Part shown: one piece after another, positions 60,591-64,000 of the stretch
Numbering within the stretch: the first letter of the stretch is position 1
How the letters are laid out: each line of letters begins with the position of its first letter
Assembly (NCBI RefSeq): GCF_032917945.1
Contig: NZ_CP136624.1
Location: forward strand, 1,302,001 to 1,366,000
Direction of reading: 5' to 3'
Source of the DNA: Bradyrhizobium sp. sBnM-33
Lineage (GTDB): Bacteria > Pseudomonadota > Alphaproteobacteria > Rhizobiales > Xanthobacteraceae
DNA length: 64,000 bases
Translations under genes and position numbers: made by a program
The notes under the pieces: model-generated
What the model saw: the letters and a program-made list of their open reading frames with translations, nothing else
What the model was told of the DNA's origin: nothing
Databases searched by the model: none

Positions 60591-60628
60591 AAGGCGCTTC
60601 ACGGCGATGTGAAGCGCCTTTAATCTTG
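60591..60628 (+). terminator. Rho-independent terminator, 12-base stem
   Basis: AAGGCGCTTCAC (60591-60602) and GTGAAGCGCCTT (60609-60620) pair perfectly around GGCGAT; TTAATCTT-type sequence follows. It lies 20 bases after the preceding stop and should end that transcript, and possibly limit read-through into the next gene. Confidence 0.8.
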
Positions 60629-60660
60629 AATAGACCTCTTTGCGCGGTGTTAGTTGCGAC

Positions 60661-62175
60661 ATGAGCCGCGCGCCAAGATTTCTCGCCATTTTGTTTGCTC
60701 TGCTGTGTGGTGCTTTGTCGGCGCGCGCGGCACAAGATGCGGCGCTTGAGCGCGGTGCCGCCATCACCGATCCCGCGACGTTGCGCGAGCTCGATGCCGG
60801 GAAATTTCGCCTCGATCGCATGCTGGTGCCGGAGCGGTCGGCGGATATTCCGCTTGCCAACAGCGAACTGTTCGCCTTGCCATCGTTGGCGGCGGTCCGG
60901 CAGGCGATCGACGGCGAGTTCGATCGCTACATGGCGCGGCATCACACGAACCTGCCGAAGGAGACGATCGGCGTCGGCGAGAGCTTCGATTTCCATTTGT
61001 TCGACCGCGCGTTGCTCTATTCGGCTGAGACGCGGTTCGTGTTGGCCGGCATCATCAACCGTATGGACCGCACTTACGCCGCAGAAGCAAGCTGCGGTGA
61101 GATCCGCCTGATCTATCGCCTGACGCGGATGAACAAGGCGGCTGGCGACGATGCTTCGCCGCCGCGGCTGCCGATGACGTTGAACCTCGTGCTGAAGGCA
61201 AGAGGCGAAGGTTCGGCGATCGCGTGTTCCGAAATTGCCAGGCGCTGGCTCTCAGCGTCGGTCGACGGAAAGCTGTCGGCGAGCGATGGCCCGCTCGACC
61301 TGATCGACTATCAGAATATCGACCGCATCGAGACCAATCTCCAGATCGCGCACGCGCCGAAATCCTCAGTTCGCGAATTCCGTACCGATTATCTGCTTAA
61401 GATGTTTCGCTACGATCGGGACGCGCGGGCGTTCGTGGAATCGCCGATGGAGAACCAGATCGACCGCGCGCGCCTTCTGGCGGACGACCGCCTCAGGCGC
61501 GAGTTCAGCGGATGGTTGCTCGATCCCGTCAACCTCGTTGCCTTCGATCGCGGCACCGTGCTGATCCCGGAAAAATTCCTCGCGAGCAGCGCGATCGCGC
61601 CAACGCCGGTCGGATTCGATCCATCGGATCTGGAGCCTGAATTTGGACTGGTGCAAGGAGAGGGCGCCGTGTTCAGCGAGGCTGACGTGGTGGCGGCGTT
61701 AAAAAAGACCATGGAAGGCGGCGCGAAGCTCCAGAATATCCGGTCACTTGCGGGGTTCGAACGGCGGCTCAACGACGTCACCTGTTCCGGCTGCCACCAG
61801 ACGCGCGGCATCGGCGGCTTCCATTTCCCTGGCGTCGACTGGATGGCGGACAAGCCTTCGAACACAACCGTAGTGCCGGCATCGCCGCATTTCTTCGGCG
61901 ACCAGATCCGCCGCCGCGATATTCTTAACGCGCTCCGCGATGGCAAGGCGCCGAATTATTCGCGCGGATTTGCCAACCGTCCGCAGTTGCGCGGCAGCAC
62001 CGAACTCGCCGGCAGCAATTATTCCGATGGCTGGGGCGCGCATTGCTATGTGCAGGGCAAGCCGGCCGCCACCACTGACGCGAGCTTTCGCGACTGGACC
62101 TGCGCCGAGGGCCTGACGTGCCAGGCCGCCGGCAAGACCTCGCGCTTCGGCATGTGCTTCGTCAAAAGCCGCTAG
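60661..62175 (+). CDS. Secreted protein with a single c-type heme motif
   Basis: The 504-residue protein starts at ATG 60661. The first 25 residues form a signal peptide (L-A-I-L-F-A-L-L-C-G-A-L-S-A-R-A-A). One heme c motif C-S-G-C-H lies near residue 383 in D-V-T-C-S-G-C-H-Q-T-R. The end is cysteine-rich (H-C-Y-V-Q-G, W-T-C-A-E-G-L-T-C, G-M-C-F). The central region is not a recognised cytochrome domain. It should be a periplasmic redox protein or electron-transfer partner. No partner oxidase is adjacent. Confidence 0.8.
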   Translation: MSRAPRFLAILFALLCGALSARAAQDAALERGAAITDPATLRELDAGKFRLDRMLVPERSADIPLANSELFALPSLAAVRQAIDGEFDRYMARHHTNLPKETIGVGESFDFHLFDRALLYSAETRFVLAGIINRMDRTYAAEASCGEIRLIYRLTRMNKAAGDDASPPRLPMTLNLVLKARGEGSAIACSEIARRWLSASVDGKLSASDGPLDLIDYQNIDRIETNLQIAHAPKSSVREFRTDYLLKMFRYDRDARAFVESPMENQIDRARLLADDRLRREFSGWLLDPVNLVAFDRGTVLIPEKFLASSAIAPTPVGFDPSDLEPEFGLVQGEGAVFSEADVVAALKKTMEGGAKLQNIRSLAGFERRLNDVTCSGCHQTRGIGGFHFPGVDWMADKPSNTTVVPASPHFFGDQIRRRDILNALRDGKAPNYSRGFANRPQLRGSTELAGSNYSDGWGAHCYVQGKPAATTDASFRDWTCAEGLTCQAAGKTSRFGMCFVKSR

Positions 62176-62187
62176 CGCTGCGGACCA

Positions 62188-62835
62188 TCACTTGGCGTAA
62201 TGCGTCAGGCGCTTGCCGGGCAACAGATCATAGGCCGATTTCCAGCCCGGCAACTGCGCCATCCGTCCGAGCCAGGCGTTGATCGCGGGATGGCTCACCG
62301 CCCAATCATATCCGGTCTCGTCAGCGGGATAATGCAGATAGGCCATCATGGAAATGTCGGCCACCGTCGGCCGTTCGCCGATGGCAAATGCATTCTTCTG
62401 CATGTGCTGTTCGAGGATCGACAGGAAATCGTCGAGCCGCCTGCGGAAATGTTTCAGCACGTGCTCGTCCGGCGACGGCGTGAAGGTGCGGAAATAGCGA
62501 TAGGTCGCCATGTAGCCGGTGAGCTTGTGGTTGTCCCAGAACAGCCAGCGCAGCAGTTCGAACTCCTCCTGCTCGATCTCACCACCGAACCGGCCGAATT
62601 GCTTTGCCAGCTTGAGCAGGATCGGCGCCGTCTGGGTGAGACGCTCGCCGTCGACCTCAAGCACGGGAATTTCGCCCATCGGGTTGACATCGCGCCGCCA
62701 TTCCGGCGTACGCGTGACGCCGCCGCCGAAATCGGTCCATACCGGCTCGAACTTCTGCCCGCACAGAGTGAGCATCAGCGCGAGCTTGTAGCTGTTTCCC
62801 GACTCCGGGAAGTAATGCAGTCGATAGCTGGGCAT
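62188..62835 (-). CDS. Glutathione S-transferase family protein
   Basis: The 215-residue protein has the thioredoxin-like domain (Y-R-L-H-Y-F-P-E-S-G-N-S-Y-K-L, then P-M-G-E-I-P-V-L-E-V-D-G) and a full alpha-helical C-terminal domain (Y-R-Y-F-R-T-F, P-T-V-A-D-I-S-M-M-A-Y-L). It conjugates or isomerises with glutathione. It is intact, unlike the GST at 57407-58020. It follows the CoA-transferase gene by 6 bases and is probably cotranscribed. Confidence 0.9.
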   Translation of the reverse strand: MPSYRLHYFPESGNSYKLALMLTLCGQKFEPVWTDFGGGVTRTPEWRRDVNPMGEIPVLEVDGERLTQTAPILLKLAKQFGRFGGEIEQEEFELLRWLFWDNHKLTGYMATYRYFRTFTPSPDEHVLKHFRRRLDDFLSILEQHMQKNAFAIGERPTVADISMMAYLHYPADETGYDWAVSHPAINAWLGRMAQLPGWKSAYDLLPGKRLTHYAK

Positions 62836-62841
62836 GGCGGC

Positions 62842-64000
62842 TTACGCCACTGCGCCGGCCGAGCGCAGCGCTTTGATTGCTGCCTCGTCATAGCCGGCGT
62901 CGCGCAGGATTTCGTCGCTATGCTCTCCGATGCCGGGCGGCTTGCGCGGCTGGACCTTGCGGCTGCCGTCGATCCAGATCGGACTATTGATCGTCAGCAT
63001 AGTGTCGTTTTCGAACGGCACTAGCACCTCGTTCTCAATCATCTGCTTGTCGTTCGGAATATCATCGAGGATGCCGACTACGCCGAAGACCAGGCCGTTG
63101 CCGTCGAGTATCCTGCGCCATTCCGCGAGGTCCTTGGTCGCAAACGTCTCGTCGAAAATCTTGATCAGCTCGACCGACCGCGCGTGACGTTCCTTCTTGG
63201 TCTCGAAGCGGGGATCGGTGACGAGATCCTCGCGGCCGAGGCAGCGCGCCAGCGTCGGCCATTGCCGGTCCTCGTTGAGCAGGGAGAGGATCAGCCAGCG
63301 TCCGTCCTTGCACTGGTAGTGGTTAGTCACCGCGTTCAGCGCGCGCTCGCGCGGGCGGCGTTCGCCGAATTTCGCGCCGACCAGTTTTGCTTGCGCCAGC
63401 ACCGAAGCGGCCCAGACGCCGTTGGCCATCAGGTTCGAGCTGACATGCGAGCCCTTGCCGGTGCGCTCGCGCTTGTAGAGCGCGGTGACGATCGCGCCGT
63501 AAAGCGCCATCGCGCAGGGGTGGTCGCCCATGCCGGCGATCGAGCGCGCCGGCGTCGTATGTTCATCCGCCCGCACCAGGTCCATCAGGCCGGAGCGCGC
63601 CCAATAGGCGTTGGAGTCGAAGCCGGGCTTGTTGGCTTCCTCGCCCTTTTCGCCGTAACCGGTGAAGGAAGCGTAGATCAGACGTTCGTTGTGTGGCGCC
63701 AAATGATCATGCGTGATGCCGAGTCGTTCGCGTACCTGCGGGGGATAATTGGTGATGAAGACGTCCGCCTGGGCGGCGAGACGATGCAGCACCGCCTGCC
63801 CCTCGGGCTTGGAGAGATCGAGCGCCAGGCTCTTCTTGTTGCGCGCCTCCAGCATCCACGCAAAATTGTACTCGCTGTGCGGGTAACCCGGCAAATTCGG
63901 CAGGTTGCGATAGGGATCGCCGGAGCCGGGCGGCTCGATTTTGATCACGTCGGCGCCGAAATCCGACAACACAGTGGCGGCCGCGGGCGCAGCGATGAAG
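62842..64000 (-). CDS. Class III CoA-transferase (CaiB/BaiF family), 5' end beyond the window
   Basis: At least 386 residues are visible, with the N-terminus cut by the window edge. The reading frame is open to base 64000 (F-I-A-A-P-A-A-A-T before L-S-D-F-G-A-D-V-I-K-I-E-P-P). V-L-S-D-F-G-A-D and N-K-K-S-L-A-L-D-L are class hallmarks, and Q-C-K-D-G-R-W-L shows the typical C-terminal pattern. The catalytic aspartate region G-F-D-S-N-A-Y-W-A-R-S-G is present. It transfers CoA between carboxylic acids. The GST gene follows closely. Confidence 0.92.
   Translation of the reverse strand, partial: FIAAPAAATVLSDFGADVIKIEPPGSGDPYRNLPNLPGYPHSEYNFAWMLEARNKKSLALDLSKPEGQAVLHRLAAQADVFITNYPPQVRERLGITHDHLAPHNERLIYASFTGYGEKGEEANKPGFDSNAYWARSGLMDLVRADEHTTPARSIAGMGDHPCAMALYGAIVTALYKRERTGKGSHVSSNLMANGVWAASVLAQAKLVGAKFGERRPRERALNAVTNHYQCKDGRWLILSLLNEDRQWPTLARCLGREDLVTDPRFETKKERHARSVELIKIFDETFATKDLAEWRRILDGNGLVFGVVGILDDIPNDKQMIENEVLVPFENDTMLTINSPIWIDGSRKVQPRKPPGIGEHSDEILRDAGYDEAAIKALRSAGAVA

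Noticed and set aside
1..64000. CRISPR arrays, tRNA or rRNA genes, insertion sequences, integrases or prophage genes
   Set aside because: No regularly spaced direct repeats, no tRNA cloverleaf that I could recognise, and no transposase or integrase motifs in any frame.

Overview
The window is high-GC DNA with alphaproteobacterial gene content. DUF3551 secretory proteins, Bug receptors, several Liv-type (branched-chain) ABC transporter parts, many CoA-linked enzymes and an intergenic palindrome of the Bradyrhizobium/Rhodopseudomonas kind all suggest a Bradyrhizobium-like member of the Nitrobacteraceae. That placement rests on gene content read by eye, not on a database search. I recognised no tRNA, rRNA, CRISPR array, insertion sequence or integrase.

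Positions 1-35 kb form a catabolic island. First come a secreted alpha/beta hydrolase, a Bug solute receptor and an aldehyde dehydrogenase. Next is a seven-gene minus-strand operon (11537 down to 3750): an indolepyruvate:ferredoxin oxidoreductase-like pair, a ferredoxin/NAD reductase, the two subunits of a Rieske ring-hydroxylating dioxygenase, a short-chain dehydrogenase (SDR) and a MarR regulator. A divergent plus-strand operon (11818-18295) carries an acyl-CoA dehydrogenase, a RidA-like protein, a bicupin (gentisate-type) dioxygenase, an FAH-family hydrolase, a flavin reductase, an octopine-dehydrogenase-like protein and a 3-hydroxyacyl-CoA dehydrogenase. The picture is uptake of an aromatic acid, ring hydroxylation, ring cleavage and CoA-dependent breakdown. 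The combination recalls iad-type indoleacetate catabolic loci, but the substrate is not proven.

A Liv-type ABC transporter (23018 down to 18312) follows. Then comes a tight operon (24495-30177) of a racemase-like protein, an Ohr-like protein, a thiolase-like protein, a DUF35-SDR fusion, a cyclase and a second solute-binding protein. The racemase-like, thiolase-like and SDR parts, and the alpha/beta hydrolase just upstream, all lack hallmark catalytic residues. The thiolase-like/DUF35 pairing suggests an Ltp2-type retro-aldolase complex. Two divergent acyl-CoA ligases (one frameshifted), a MarR regulator and a 4HBT thioesterase follow. One palindromic operator type, ATACTTTA-N4-TAAAGTAT, appears in three of these promoter regions.

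Positions 35-64 kb mix core and accessory genes: phosphoglucomutase, an XRE regulator behind a hairpin that covers its ribosome-binding site, and a compact locus of YcaO, a SARP-type activator, a 136-residue orphan protein and an animal-type heme peroxidase (38.1-44.4 kb). This locus is the best candidate for an undescribed peptide- or protein-modifying system. After it come a DapA-family lyase, FtsH with a sigma32-like promoter, an HtrA-type protease, an orphan molybdenum hydroxylase large subunit, a pair of acyl-CoA dehydrogenases with an enoyl-CoA hydratase, a LemA/TPM operon, a frameshifted GST, a metallo-beta-lactamase-fold/cyclic-nucleotide pair, a proline/lysine-repeat membrane protein, a one-heme secreted protein, another GST, and a class III CoA-transferase cut by the window end.
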